From Anoplolepis gracilipes (taxonomy: Eukaryota; Arthropoda; Insecta; Hymenoptera; Formicidae), in contig NC_132972.1 in NCBI RefSeq assembly GCF_047496725.1, positions 14,027,001 to 14,091,000 on the forward strand: 64,000 nt of DNA, given 5' to 3'. The notes beneath the pieces were generated by a model. It was not told the DNA's origin, ran no database searches, and saw nothing but the letters and a program-made list of their open reading frames with translations. A program made the translations under genes and the position numbers. Every line of letters starts with the position of its first letter. Position 1 is the first letter of the stretch. Of the stretch, positions 45,461-57,190 are shown one piece after another.

Positions 45461-46190
45461 TGCAATATATAAAACCATTCGGTTGCGTCTTGCCGCGATG
45501 ACTGTTAATGATGATTTCATCTGCATTCGCATGGGTCATGTACGCATATCTTATTACAGACGTACGAGGACTGTAACGCGGGGGATTATTACACCGATAC
45601 ATCGCTACATCGTTATTGCATTGGTGTAAACCGAGAGTCACATTCGCGCGTCCTACGGGGAGAGAAAAAGAGAGAGAGGAGGGAAAGGAAAGGAAGATGC
45701 GCGGGAGAGGAGTATGCTCCGTGCACACGTATAAAGCTCTCGAGAGTGTATATATTACATACGTTGTTCAATTTCACGACGTCTCGCTTCAATTCAGACA
45801 CGACGGATTTTCCACCATTACCCGACCATATTTCTCTCTCTCCCCGCGACCCCCTCCCCACGTTCATTTTACCATCTTCCTTCCTCTCCTTTTTCTCTAG
45901 TGAATTTTCTCTCTCCTCCTCCTTCTTTTCCGGCTTCAGGGGCGGCGCACCACTTTGTGAACCAAGACAAATTGGAAATATCTTGTCGCGAAATACAGCC
46001 GCGGTACTGGATTCGACTCGGCGGAATATATTGGGCGACAACGGCATATCCGGTCGTACCGACTCGTTATTAAATATCCGTTTCTCCGTATACACACGCT
46101 ACCTACATACAGTGCACCTATACATTCGCCTCCTCGTGTCAGTTATCAAATAGTCCGCGGTAATAGACGCAGGATATTGTAACGAAGTAA
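45461..46190. promoter_or_regulatory. GC-richer island with CT/GA-rich segments
   Basis: GA-rich on the left (45660-45710) and CT-rich in the middle (45830-45930). Frames up to 160 codons (minus 45613-46095) are charged low-complexity strings. No domain. Possible regulatory DNA. Confidence 0.22.
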
Positions 46191-46540
46191 CCATGTACAA
46201 TGGCTTGCAATTTCCGAAATGATTTGAGTTTTTCACAATGATGAAATGCGAAAATTATTCTCTAGCTAATCGTATGCACCGATTAACACAAAATTTAAAT
46301 TAATAACTCAATTAACATAAATTAATCAATTGATTCAATGACCGAAGTTGCATATCATTAGTAAATCACTAGTAAATTTTTCTCGGTGTGAAATTCTCAT
46401 TATAAATATCTTTTGTCATCTTCTTTGTATAATCTTGACAAGAATTTTACAGTTACCGACTATTAGATAATCGCGTATCACTCTTTTTGACACCTATACA
46501 GAACAAATAATAAGTATCATTACAGGATAATACATCTCCA
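46191..46540. other. AT-rich spacer, nothing seen
   Basis: AT-rich; a few short direct AAATTAA/TTAACATAAATTAA strings around 46290-46330. No gene seen. Confidence 0.5.
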
Positions 46541-46910
46541 GGGGCTTAAAGATCGTTTAAGTGCATATTGGTCGGATTAAAGAGCGAAAGATCGCGACAT
46601 TTTTCGATCGCATTAACCGGAAGGGTTTCGTTGGAGCTCCGAGAAAGACAGCAGCCATTAATAACGCGCGTTCAATATAATGCCGCATTAGAGAATAGTG
46701 CTGCCTGGGCCGAAATAAGACCCGTGAAAAGATCCCGAAGGGTGCCGCGGGTATCACCGCAAAAATGTTTGTAGCCATCGAAGCAGCAGGTAGACGGGTC
46801 GTGCGGGTCAACGTGTATCAACGTATAAAGAGAATTTCCGCAGAGTGTTTTTTTTCACACAAACTTTTGTGGAAAAGTCTTTTTCGTTTGAGACCCTTTA
46901 AAGTCCGTAA
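46541..46910. promoter_or_regulatory. High-complexity island
   Basis: Non-repetitive mixed sequence with ATTAACCGG and GCCATTAATAACGCGCG (46657-46673). Frames on both strands (68 and 84 codons) have no domain. Resembles a conserved non-coding element. Confidence 0.27.
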
Positions 46911-47340
46911 CATGAGTCACAGGTGTTACAAAACATCATAAATTGTTAGTACTAAAAATTCTGAATTTTATTTTATTTTATCTAAAAACGGTTGAATAGT
47001 TAATATATATAAATATACTTTTTATATTTCTAGAATTACGTCAAATATACAATACTAATAGACACTAATTAAAATTGACAATTTATTGTCTACTTTTTTC
47101 GTGCATTTTTATTAGGTTTATATAACATTTTCTATATTATATTTTATATTATAATATAATTATTTCTATGAATTTTTCTACGTATCAATTTTTGAATAAA
47201 ATATTAAAGATAATAATTATAAAATACAATACAAATTGTTAAAAAAGCTACATTTATTCCGAGGAAATCACTGCTTAAAACTTACAAAATCAATTTCAAA
47301 AATAATATACAAAAAAAATTATTTGTTATTGCAAACGAGA
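46911..47340. other. AT-rich spacer, nothing seen
   Basis: AT-rich with A/T runs and short palindromic ATTATAATATAAT strings. No gene seen. Confidence 0.55.
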
Positions 47341-47890
47341 AACATTCGTTTCTCGAGTCGATTTTACATACTGGATCGTAGATATCTCGTCCTGGGATGA
47401 AGGACTCAGGTAAACGGACCCGTAGAAGGGGTTACGTAACCCCTTGCGTCAAAATGAGTACAATGCATGAGAAATAAGAGAGACTGGCGCGCGGGTCAAG
47501 AGAAGAGGATGAGAAAGCTACCTACCGAACTGTCGGCACAATGACACCAAATAGGCGGTTGATTGCACAATACTCTGATGTTTATCGACCCATCATCGAT
47601 ATACATGCCTCTTTCGCACGCACGTACAACTGAAGTACACATGTGCACGCGCGTAAGTGTCTACGTGTGTGTACATGTGGAGTCAACAACCGAACGTTAC
47701 GCCCAATTTAAGACAGCGAATGCAGGACCGTTCGATGCGCATTAGAAGGCGAGAGAATACGATCGAGCTATAGAGGATTTTATTCGATCGTCGAGCAACG
47801 GCGAATCGCGTCGATGATAATCCGCAAGGTCGGCGATCTTATTGATGAAATCAATGACGTAGAAGCGCGGACGACTAAAAATATTTGAGA
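47341..47890. promoter_or_regulatory. Island with a 20-bp D-box palindrome
   Basis: GC-richer block that carries the palindrome at 47426-47445 and CpG-rich sequence to 47870. No gene seen. Confidence 0.3.
47426..47445. promoter_or_regulatory. Perfect 20-bp palindrome with PAR-bZIP core
   Basis: AAGGGGTTACGTAACCCCTT is its own reverse complement. The centre GTTACGTAAC fits the PAR-bZIP/D-box consensus (RTTAYGTAAY) used by Pdp1 and vrille in the insect clock. The symmetry extends five bases beyond that core on each side, more than a bare binding site needs. Confidence 0.5.
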
Positions 47891-48430
47891 CATAATTTTA
47901 GGCAAATAAGAGTGAATTTTTTACGTTTAAATCGCTAATACTTTGAAAATTATAACATTGCAATACAAATTAAAAAAAGAAATAAGAATAGAGATACATA
48001 ATAAGAGTAATTTATATAATTTATAATTTAATAAGTTTTTTTAAATATTGCAATCGTGAATAGAACAATTGAAAATATAATTACACCGCAGATGCTTGTT
48101 CTAAGTTTTAAGAGATAAAAGAAGTGGTAAATTGAATTTTAAGCTGTTTGAAGTTTGAAATTAACGACTTAAGCTTCTTTTCGCGAGGGTTACTTTTACA
48201 GGAGTTTATATATTTACAATATACAGTATACAAAAGATGTTTTTCTCGTTTTATATGTATAATTATTTCCAACGGTATATATAATCAGTATAAAATTTAT
48301 ATATAGAGGGAAAGAGACGGGAGATAAATATAAGATAAAATAAAATTATTATGTCATATATTGTATTGAAATTCCATTCCAATTATTATTCACAATCTTA
48401 TCAAAAATGATTTCGAAAACGATAACATCA
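47891..48430. other. AT-rich spacer, nothing seen
   Basis: AT-rich linker without genes. Confidence 0.55.
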
Positions 48431-48662
48431 ATCCACTCGTCCTCGTCAAATTAAAATCAGTGTGGAAATTGGCGAGCAATAGGCCGTGTTCGCTAAACGT
48501 CGCGTTGGATAAAAGCAAGGAGGGAACGCGGGAGAGAGGAGACAAGGAACGAGCGAGAGAGCGAACGTAGAACGGAAGAAAGAGTGCGCCATGAAGGGAG
48601 ATCTCACAAGGGGGTTTTGGGGATTGGTTGAGGGTGGTGTGAGTATGTGGGGGCTGAAAGGC

Positions 48663-48675
48663 GTTGCCTGGCAAC
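48663..48675. promoter_or_regulatory. Palindromic RFX X-box
   Basis: GTTGCC T GGCAAC is a fully symmetric X-box with a one-base spacer and optimal arms. It is preceded about 35 bp upstream by an inverted CCAAT box. RFX factors bind such sites near promoters of cilium genes in animals; which gene, if any, it serves is unknown. Confidence 0.5.
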
Positions 48676-48747
48676 CACCCCCGGCTCTGCGTAATGGCCG
48701 CCACACACGTCACACACATACTCCCCCTTCGTCCTTCACCGCGTTCT

Positions 48748-48773
48748 TCTCTCTCTCTCTCTCTCTCTCTCTC
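48748..48773. repeat. CT microsatellite
   Basis: Uninterrupted (CT)n inside the island. Confidence 0.85.
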
Positions 48774-49170
48774 GTCTTTCCTTCACCTTTCTCGTTCTTT
48801 TCCTCCTTCTTCTTCTTCTTCTCACCGCGTCGGAGGTGCACCCTTCACCCTCCCCCTGCGCATAATACATATCCTGCACCCTATACCAGCCGCGTGCGGG
48901 GTAAATTCTTAAATTTTGCCCGAATTGAAAATTTCCATATCTTATTCCCGCGGCGGCGCGGAGCCGTTCGCGCTGCTAGCTGCAGCAGCCAGTCGTCGCC
49001 CTCGTCGTTCTCGTCATGCGACAGCTGCAATCGAACCGAAAAATTTCCCAAAGCGATGCCTTTCCATCCCGAATTCCCCCGCATTGTTAGTCGATCGGAG
49101 ACAACAAGCGCAACGCGAAATTTGGGTTTCCAGCGAATTAAACGACACGCGCGCTGAAAGATTGATCCGA

Positions 49171-49430
49171 TTCCCGATTGCGAGAAAAATTGAATTTATT
49201 AAAATAGATAGTATAATACTTTTTATGTAAAATTGAAAGAAACGTTGCATTCTGTGATCTCGATTAGCATTATCATTCCTTATATTAAATAAATCAGCAT
49301 ATACGGCATTTTTATTTTCTCTCTTTTTCTCTCATTGAAAAAATAAATTTAATGTAGTATAAAATATATGAAAGAGAGAAGCTAACACAAAATATTAATT
49401 TTCTACCAAAAAGCTGTTTCTACGTATTGC
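49171..49430. other. AT-rich spacer
   Basis: AT-rich linker with short CT runs; nothing seen. Confidence 0.5.
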
Positions 49431-49930
49431 AGTAGAACAGACAATTTCCGACGAGGAATTCCTGCCGATATCACGCGGAGCTGGTAGCGTAACACCCGGA
49501 AGCAGGAAGCAGAGGGTCGCGAGTCCTTTAATCGGATGTCGGGGCACGTGTTTCGCGGTGGCAATACTCGCAGCTGCCAGGACACTTATGCAAATCGTGC
49601 CTCGAGCCGGCTGAGCTTTCGGCTTTATGCACTCCGTTTTAGTTGGCGAATTTGCATCGGTTGAATCGACTCCCTTTCCCTCCTCTTTCCTCCAACCCAT
49701 CTTCTCCTTCTCTTTTTACCTTTTAGTCGCGGATATATACCTGGCGAGTATACGCGAGTGCGACTGCACGTACGTATGTATATCGGGCTGCCATGTAACG
49801 CACGACAATATCGGCCAATTTGCATACGAGAGGCGTCCCTATAGGCCGTTTCAAAGCTTCGCGTATGGAACATTAGCGTCCACGACGTCGACGGGCTTTC
49901 TTTGAGTCACGTTTCTCTGCGTCGTATTTT
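49431..49930. promoter_or_regulatory. High-complexity island
   Basis: CpG-containing mixed sequence. GAGTCCTTTAAT at 49521-49532 is also present at 821-832. CACGTG (E-box, about 49545) and CAGCTG (49573) lie close. Overlapping short frames have no domain. Confidence 0.28.
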
Positions 49931-50690
49931 TCAAAGGATGTAGTAAATATAAGTTACTTATAAAATATCATTTGTTGCACATTAACGATATCTTAAAGTT
50001 TTCACCATTCAAATACTTATAATAATTTATTTTTTTTATTCATACAATTTTAAATCAAAGTTATTGCTAGAAAGTTGAGAATCGAATTCAATATTGCAAA
50101 AGAAAATGACTCGTTGTCGCATAAATACTTCAACATTTGATAGTAACAAGGTAAAATAATGTTATAAAGAGACAATAAAAGTGAGAAAGTCGAAACTATC
50201 ACATGGCAGATGAAACATTCTATAGGATAGTGTTGATGACAAAAAAAAAAAAAAAAATAACCAATCCGCGTATGACTAGAATGGAAAATATTATTATGCA
50301 TCTGGTATTATATGTGATATTATATACACACATGCATACGGGTTACACGTGCATGACGCATATGTGTCGTATTATTGTATTACTAGTATGACTGCTGCAA
50401 TGATTCACAATTGTACAAGCAGGTACATTTATATGCTTATTTATTCGCAAATTTAAATCGCTTCCGTATAAAGTTAGCGATTATTTATTTATTCAAAATT
50501 TAATCGCTATAAAAATTCCACTGGCATATTGTTTGTGAAAATATATATTCAAGATAAATGCGTGATAATGCAGATGTACAATATAAATGTCGTATAAAGA
50601 AATTCCAAAATTCTCTACGTTTAGGAAGAGCGCCAAGATAGGATTCCAAGACGACAAAGTAGCTACTATTCGAAACGCACATTGAAATTA
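49931..50690. other. AT-rich stretch with poly-A and a local repeat copy
   Basis: Poly-A at 50241-50257 immediately precedes the first copy (50259-50338) of a local direct repeat. Otherwise AT-rich. Confidence 0.5.
50259..50338. repeat. Local direct repeat, copy 1
   Basis: Starts AACCAATCCGCGTATGACTAG and resembles 50740-50817. Best match is in the first ~45 bp (AACCAATCC.CGTATG.C..G.AATG..A), fading afterwards. Confidence 0.5.
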
Positions 50691-50739
50691 TGATACTTGA
50701 AGCGCATCCTACCCGTGTATATCAAGGGAGGTAAGGGGT

Positions 50740-50817
50740 AACCAATCCACGTATGCCAGGAATGAAATAATATTGTCATGCAAATATATCTGACGGTATA
50801 CATATAGCACACACAAC
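50740..50817. repeat. Local direct repeat, copy 2
   Basis: Starts AACCAATCCACGTATGCCAGG; diverged copy of 50259-50338, about 480 bp apart, same orientation. Confidence 0.5.
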
Positions 50818-51390
50818 CGCCGCATAGTGATTTACATATACGCATGGACAAAAACGAAGATGAGAAGGACACGGAAATGTAGAGAAGAGAAAAGGAGAGA
50901 GAGGAAGAGATGTACACTGCTTTACATCTACCTGATTAATTGTTCAAGACCTGGGAGAGAGGGGTTGCCCGATCGCAAGAGGGTGCGCGAACACGAAGAA
51001 AGGAGAGAAATAGTAGATAGAGGAGGGGCCAGGGATAAGAGCAGGCATAGATCGCGCGTCGGGGATACGTACATATTTGCAAATACATTTAGCCCGGTTC
51101 TACAGGGCTGGAAAGTTAAAAGGGCAAACGACGTGCTGCGCTCGATACCCCGTCCGAATTCGCTGAACCGCAGTCAATTTAATGATTTCGTCCTACTCTT
51201 ACCGCGCTCCTTCTTTCTTGTTCGTTCGACGCTCATCGAAGAAGGTAAAGATACGTGGGTAAAAACCCGGAGGCAAAGGGGAGAAAATGTTCTTCGCCTC
51301 GTGTATACTTCAAGGACGGTCGAGTACTCGGATGAATCTTGCGCGGCGCGTGACATTCGCGAAGTTGCGTGGAATATTTCATGATGAGAT
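50818..51390. promoter_or_regulatory. GA/CpG-rich island
   Basis: GA-rich left part and mixed right part. The 185-codon plus frame 50827-51384 is Arg/Lys/Glu-rich in its first half and has no domain. It overlaps a minus-strand frame. No splice or promoter support for a gene. Confidence 0.22.
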
Positions 51391-51848
51391 GGAGCGTATA
51401 CATAACGATAAATCTCTATAGTATGTTTTAAAGGATTTTACGGACTTTTGAAATAACGAAATCATTAAGCTTAAACATAATTTGAATAAATTCAAAAGTA
51501 ATAAGATAAGAAAATTACATGAAGTTTTCAGAATTCTCTGATCTTGATTTAGTGTATTTTATATAATAATATACACGGAATTATGTACATATATATACAT
51601 ATATATGTGTATTATGTATATAAAATTATAGTTCTTGTTTATATTTATATTATAAAAAATGCACGGCATATATGTGAGAAATATACAAACAATATACTAA
51701 ATACTTTATTAACTATGATATTAAGAATGATATATGAAATATTAAAATACAAAATTAGAATTTCAAATACATAAAAAAAATTGGATATATAAACATACAC
51801 ACATTTTTTAAGTATTTAAATATTTAAATAGACACAAAATAAAATATA

Positions 51849-51881
<33 letters not shown>

Positions 51882-52850
51882 AAATGTCTAAATGACGTGT
51901 TATATTTTTTAAAGAAATAAAGACGTACATACTAGAGTAATTCAGTAAGTAAGCAACATTAGCAACTGTATGTCTTATTATTTATTGAATTGTTCATATT
52001 TAAATATAATATACATATATATATATATATATATATAAATTCGAAAAAAAACAATTTTCTTCCAATAAAAGAATCAAATCTTCTTTTGAAAAATACTTTT
52101 TAAAAGTCTTCTGCTTTTAAATGAAAATATAGCCAATGAGGTACGATGCAGGTAATCGTCAAATACTATAGAAGGGGTTGTGCGATCCCGTGGTAGGTTT
52201 AGAATGCTATGTTGAAAATCAGAGGGTTAGTTTCTTACAGGATGTCGTACAGAATACATGGAATGTGTAATAGTGAAACATATAGTGATCTTCGATAGCG
52301 ATTCTGTATTTTGCGCGTATATACAGAATAATCAGTAATTGAATGAATGTATATATGTAAGTGGTATATATTAGTACTCTTATGAGAATTTTTTTTGCTA
52401 TATTGATATACATTAAAGTAGTGTAAATAATAGTAATATTTGTTTACACATTTAATATTATTCGTAATTGTGTCAACATTGATGATAACCAAACGTTTCA
52501 AAAATTTTTCAGAGCTATCTTCTTTCTGAAATATCGAAATTTTATTTTTTTCAATAATATTAAGTTTTGCTAATTTATTCACTTTTTGGATAATAAACAG
52601 TTAGGGTCTTCTACTTGAAAAATTATTCCGATGTAAATTAAAATAACTTCCTGTCATTAAGTTAAACTGGTTCTCTCCTTTCAATAATAATGTAACGGAT
52701 AGCAATGATACCAAAAATCATCCGTCATCAGTATATATATCAGTATAGATATCCTATTTGTCTAGTAATGCGTGAGAATATTTTTAACATCGTAATTATT
52801 CGTTATTAATAAATTTAATGCAATTTTGTTCAGGAAAATAAACTAAAATA
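51391..52850. other. Long AT-rich stretch with microsatellites
   Basis: CT repeat at about 51851-51882 and TA repeat at about 52013-52036. A 115-codon minus-strand frame (52235-52582) is Ile/Lys/Asn/Tyr-rich with no domain. No gene seen. Confidence 0.6.
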
Positions 52851-53430
52851 TACCTAATGAAAAGAACGTGTCTTTTCTGTTCTGGCTCGATACAATAGTA
52901 ATCTATTACCGTTTACAAACCTAAGACAGCTCATCTCAGTTTATCCGCAGACGGTGTCTGAAATCTGTCGACGCGCGGATAAGTGACATGTTCCATTCGC
53001 AATCGAAGCACTGGCGTCAGAATCCACGGAATTCGCGTTCTCGGCGCGTCCCGTCAGACGGCGATTTTCGAAGTCGGGCTTAGTAACCGGGCACGTACCG
53101 AACACCTCCGCAACTTCTGGCAGATACAAATCCTCCTGACGTTATTTGCAGTGCCGCGGCGCGGCGGCGTTAACCCCGGCCGTGTGCACTCGACAAATCT
53201 CGATATGGAAAATCCGCGAAACGTATAAATGTAGCTGTCAGTCGCAGCCTGCACCCCTAACACCTTTAGCCTCCCCCAAAGCGAGGGAGGGAGGGAATGG
53301 CGATGTTCTTGACGGTAGTAACGCCATTTTCACACACACATATACATGCGAAACCGAGAAAGCATACCTTGTCGTGAGAAATATACGCGCTTTTGGCTTA
53401 TTTTGTATCGTTCTAAAATGTATCATCGAC
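52851..53430. promoter_or_regulatory. CpG-rich island
   Basis: CpG-dense from 52940 to 53220. Overlapping frames (60-116 codons) on both strands have no domain. No reliable promoter or splice site could be assigned. Confidence 0.25.
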
Positions 53431-54340
53431 AAAGTACATATCGGCTGTGGTTGTGAATATCCTATCTTGTCGCTTAATGTACAATATAAACAATAAAAAA
53501 CGGTTGCATATCAAAAGTTTTATGTAGTGTACGTTTTATGTAATAAGATTATTATATTTTTGACATTTTGTAGTTGTTTTTATGTCTGCATCATAAAGTT
53601 AATTTTTAATATTGTATAATAACACATATTATATAACTTTGCTTTCTATAATTCTACAAAATTTTATCATTTCCTTCTATAAACTGAATAATTCATATAA
53701 TTTATTTTTTTACGACTGTGATGGCTCGTATTTATACCAAGTAGGAGTTTCTTTTTTTCAGCATGGTCTAATGGTTGTAATTTTTCGCTACATTTCGCTG
53801 GTAAATAAACACCGCCTAATTCCAAATTTTCTTTTTCAGTGTTCCAAACACAAATTGCCGCGCTTTTTTATATTTCATTCATTCACGCTCCATTATTCAT
53901 AAACTTTAGTCTCCTTTGAATATGATGAAAAATATACTGTTTTTAATCATAAATATGTACCTTTCTTTATACAAACATGTACATAGTGTGTAATATACAT
54001 AGTAAAAAAAAAACTGTATTCCAAACTACATCTATATGTTTAGTTTATATATTTCCTTAATATAATTTCTTTATATTCTCGAAATTTAGTTTTAAAATAT
54101 TATTTGTTTTATAAATATCTTTTTAATTTCAATCTTATTCTTTATCGTGTTAACATTAAAGAAATATTTGTAGTGAAATGCTTGGAAAATATTCATTGTC
54201 GACTAACTATTTTTAGATCTAACGAGACAAAAATGTTAAATTTGATGTCAAAAAGAAAAATTCTAATTACATAAGAAAACGTAGTTAGATCTGTGTGGAG
54301 TCAGTATATTTCACGTTAAGTGGCCAAAAATACGAAACCT
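53431..54340. other. AT-rich stretch with two strong acceptor-like sites
   Basis: Two plus-strand acceptor matches lie 78 bp apart: TTTCTTTTTTTCAG ending at 53761 and TTTTCTTTTTCAG ending at 53839. After the first, a weak donor (CTG then GTAAAT) at about 53801 could close a 39-bp exon. The segment contains a tRNA A-box-like TGGTCTAATGG but no B box. A 96-codon frame (53612-53902) spans it and has no domain. Confidence 0.3.
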
Positions 54341-54830
54341 TCCTTATCGAAACATCGAGTAGCGCATAGCGTCTGATATATTCCGCGCAGCCTCCTGGAT
54401 CCTTCTTATTGTGCGCGCTTTAACCCCACTTCCGGGCTTGTATCGCGTGTCTATTTCGTCGTGTCGACAGAAGAATTTTCTAGGAAAAGCTTGCGACTTT
54501 CCAGGAGCAGCATCGAGATATGAAAATTCCTGACATCCTATATTCGGGCCTTGGTTGGTCGGTCGTTTTCCTCTCTCACCATGAGCATACTCCCCCCCTG
54601 GGGCCGTCGCTCTGATAGGGTTGCCACTGGCTTTTCCATATCCGCGTGCGCGCACACACTCACTGACGCACATCCTAGCTACCCTTATCACATATTTTTG
54701 CATATCATATCGCTGTTCTCGGGGCCACACCTTCTCGTGAAAAGCGAGGAGGACAGAAATCGCTGATGCGCTAGCGTGCGGACGAACGCGAGAACAAATG
54801 CGATGACACGAAGATTCGATAGAACAGAAA
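54341..54830. promoter_or_regulatory. GC-richer island
   Basis: CpG-containing block with a 128-codon minus-strand frame (54344-54730) of mixed composition and no recognised domain. Short ACTCACTGACGCAC repeats at 54656-54670. Possibly regulatory. Confidence 0.24.
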
Positions 54831-56300
54831 CTACGAAAAGTAGAACGTTGCGTATTATTTACATGTAGCTTATATTTACAAGATTATAGTAAAAATAATA
54901 ATAACATAAATATTATTTTTTAATCTATAAATTAAAAAAAAAAATATGTAACAACATTATTTCAAAACAGAATTAAATTACCTTGCTTTGTTTTCGGAAC
55001 ATTTCTCTTCATAATAATTGATTACATTTATCATTTTAGTTACTTGGTTTGATATTAGAGACATAAACAAGTAATTATTTACATCTATTAAAAAGACGAT
55101 TCGTTTACGAGATTAATAATCGATGTGTATATTTTATGTTATCATTAAAATTAGTCTTCTTTTGCTCGCTATCCTTAGTTGACGAAGCAGATGTTTCTTC
55201 AGAAAACATGATTTTCAATGCAAGCGTTATACATGCATGAGATATATATCGTGACAAAATATTTTTCACCATAATCACTTAAGTGATGTAGGCAGCTGTC
55301 AGAAGACGATATAAGCTTCTTTTCACTATATACATGTACTCCATTTTTGAATGGAAGCGTAGCCTACATAATGAACAATATTATTGTACAATATACCGTC
55401 ATCATTTATGTCTGTTCATCATATTATATATGAGAAAAATGTTTTAAAACAATTATATACAAATATTATCTAATTGACATTTTTATTTTTATATTGCTTA
55501 TTGCAAACTATATCATATGCTTTAATTTCTGTAAAAATGCTTATTAACACAGACAATGATTCTACATAAAATTTGTGAGATATTTAGATAAAATTCCAAA
55601 AAGTACGGAAAAGTAAAAGATAAAATTGTCAATTTCATATTTGAATGAGAAACATTTGCAGATATCTAGCACATTTGCGGATATGTATTATTCTTGAGAA
55701 CATATCATATTTATATTATTAAACATTGCAACGTGCGGTTCACGCATACATTCCAAAAAAAATCCTCTTTTTTACTCATCTTCTTGCCACTTTAAGTCTC
55801 ATATATTAAAAATATTCTGCTAGCATGTTCTGTATTCGAGCACATTCTTTTATGGCCATGAAACATATAGCTTTATTTCAGAGGCGATAAACGGCGTGAA
55901 TGAGATAAAAAATGATTTAACGAACAGAATAATCTTATTTCTACACATAGGAAGTTTTCGAAGAAAAGCTTAATTCCTGAAAATTTGAATTTGTGAAAAT
56001 AATTATAATATACTAAAGTGTGTAAGGTATGGTTCTAATCGATATATTTACATATGCATTATTTATCTTATGATTTAAAGATAGAAAAAATATTGCAAGT
56101 TTAGAAAAAGTATAAAAATGAGATCTTCTTTTATTTTATCTTATCTCAAGATATATTTTAAACAATTTATTTACTTCTTTTTTCTCTCAATTAATATAGA
56201 TTTTCTTCTTATCCTTGATTCCTCGGAAGAGAGCAAAAAAAAAAACGACGTCATGCACTCGAGATATAATGCATGAGTCTTTGCCGTAAACTGGGATTAC
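54831..56300. other. Long AT-rich desert
   Basis: Almost 1.5 kb without a frame over 60 codons. Slightly mixed patches at 55160-55330 and 55730-55760. Nothing convincing seen. Confidence 0.6.
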
Positions 56301-56790
56301 TCTAAAACACGAAGTATTGATATTCTTACGAAAACCTTGCGAATGTAGATATTCATTCATACGTTCTCGTATTCACTATTGCCACCCTGTCTACACCACT
56401 ATGCTATTCACTCGAGACGGTTCGCGGAATCGAGCCATGGTTCTTCTCGTTTCTCTGTCCTTTTCCTCTTTCTTTCTTTCTATCTGCCTCGTTCTACAGG
56501 GCACCATAAGAGGCGAAGATACGAGAAGAGCCTCCCGGTAGCTGGGTGCAAGGGTAGTTTCCGGAATCCAACGGAGGTAGTTTTTTCCTTTCGTCTCCCC
56601 GCAGAAAATGGGAGAGCCGGAGGACGATACGAGAGTGTCTTATATGCGGGTACAACGGCCTCTTATATGAAATACTTATACTCGAGGATATTCAGCAAGC
56701 TTATATTTGACTCGCATGCAAATCTTCTCCATACTTGATTTCTCGTGGATGCGAGATATGATGGCTCCGGGGTATGATGGCTCGTTTTAT
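56301..56790. promoter_or_regulatory. Island with a strong acceptor-like site
   Basis: A pyrimidine-rich acceptor (CTGCCTCGTTCTACAG) ends at 56499, but no good donor follows; GTAGCT at 56538 is weak. Plus frames of 74 and 119 codons cross it without a domain. Could hold an exon end or be regulatory. Confidence 0.22.
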
Positions 56791-57190
56791 GCTGCAGCCG
56801 TTCTTTATTTTTTTTTCAACTTTATCCTTTTTCCCATCGACTTTTATTCGTTAAGTTTGGCCATCATATCATTTTTAATCCAATTTGAATCTATTTTAGA
56901 AATAGATTCACTGTGACTTCAATACTTCAATAATCGACATTCCGTTGAGAGTCAATCACTGACAGTATAAGCTATCTTGCAATTATTTTATGATAAAACT
57001 ATTACGAATATTTTAAATCATACATGTTTTAATAATATATTGTATAACAACTTGAATTTTAAATATAAATTTTCTTTGTAATGTATATATTTTTTAAAAG
57101 GATGAGAAAAATATAGAGATACAGAGATAGTAGATTTGAAGAGTTCGTGAAGAAGCATTATATATAATGATGTTAGGATAGAAGAAAAAT
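56791..57190. other. AT-rich spacer, nothing seen
   Basis: AT-rich linker. Confidence 0.55.

Larger units (their letters stand above)
48431..49170. promoter_or_regulatory. CpG/CT-rich island with a canonical RFX X-box
   Basis: Contains an inverted CCAAT box (GATTGGTT, 48622-48629), a palindromic X-box at 48663-48675 and a PHO/YY1-like ATGGCCGCC just after it (about 48694-48702), followed by a (CT)n tract at 48748-48773. The combination is promoter-like. The 188-codon plus frame 48591-49157 runs through the CT repeat and is Ser/Phe-rich without a domain. The transcription start and direction are unresolved. Confidence 0.35.

Noticed and set aside
45613..46095. 160-codon minus-strand frame
   Set aside because: Lys/Glu/Arg-rich in the middle and Ser/Leu-rich at the end, following GA/CT composition.
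48591..49157. 188-codon plus-strand frame, the longest in the window
   Set aside because: It runs through a CT microsatellite, is Ser/Phe/Arg-rich, has no domain, and overlaps comparable frames in other phases and on the other strand.
50827..51384. 185-codon plus-strand frame
   Set aside because: Charged low-complexity first half from GA-rich DNA; no domain, and overlapped by a minus-strand frame.
53762..53835. tRNA-like A-box TGGTCTAATGG
   Set aside because: No B box (GGTTCGANTCC-like) at the right distance and no acceptor-stem complementarity.
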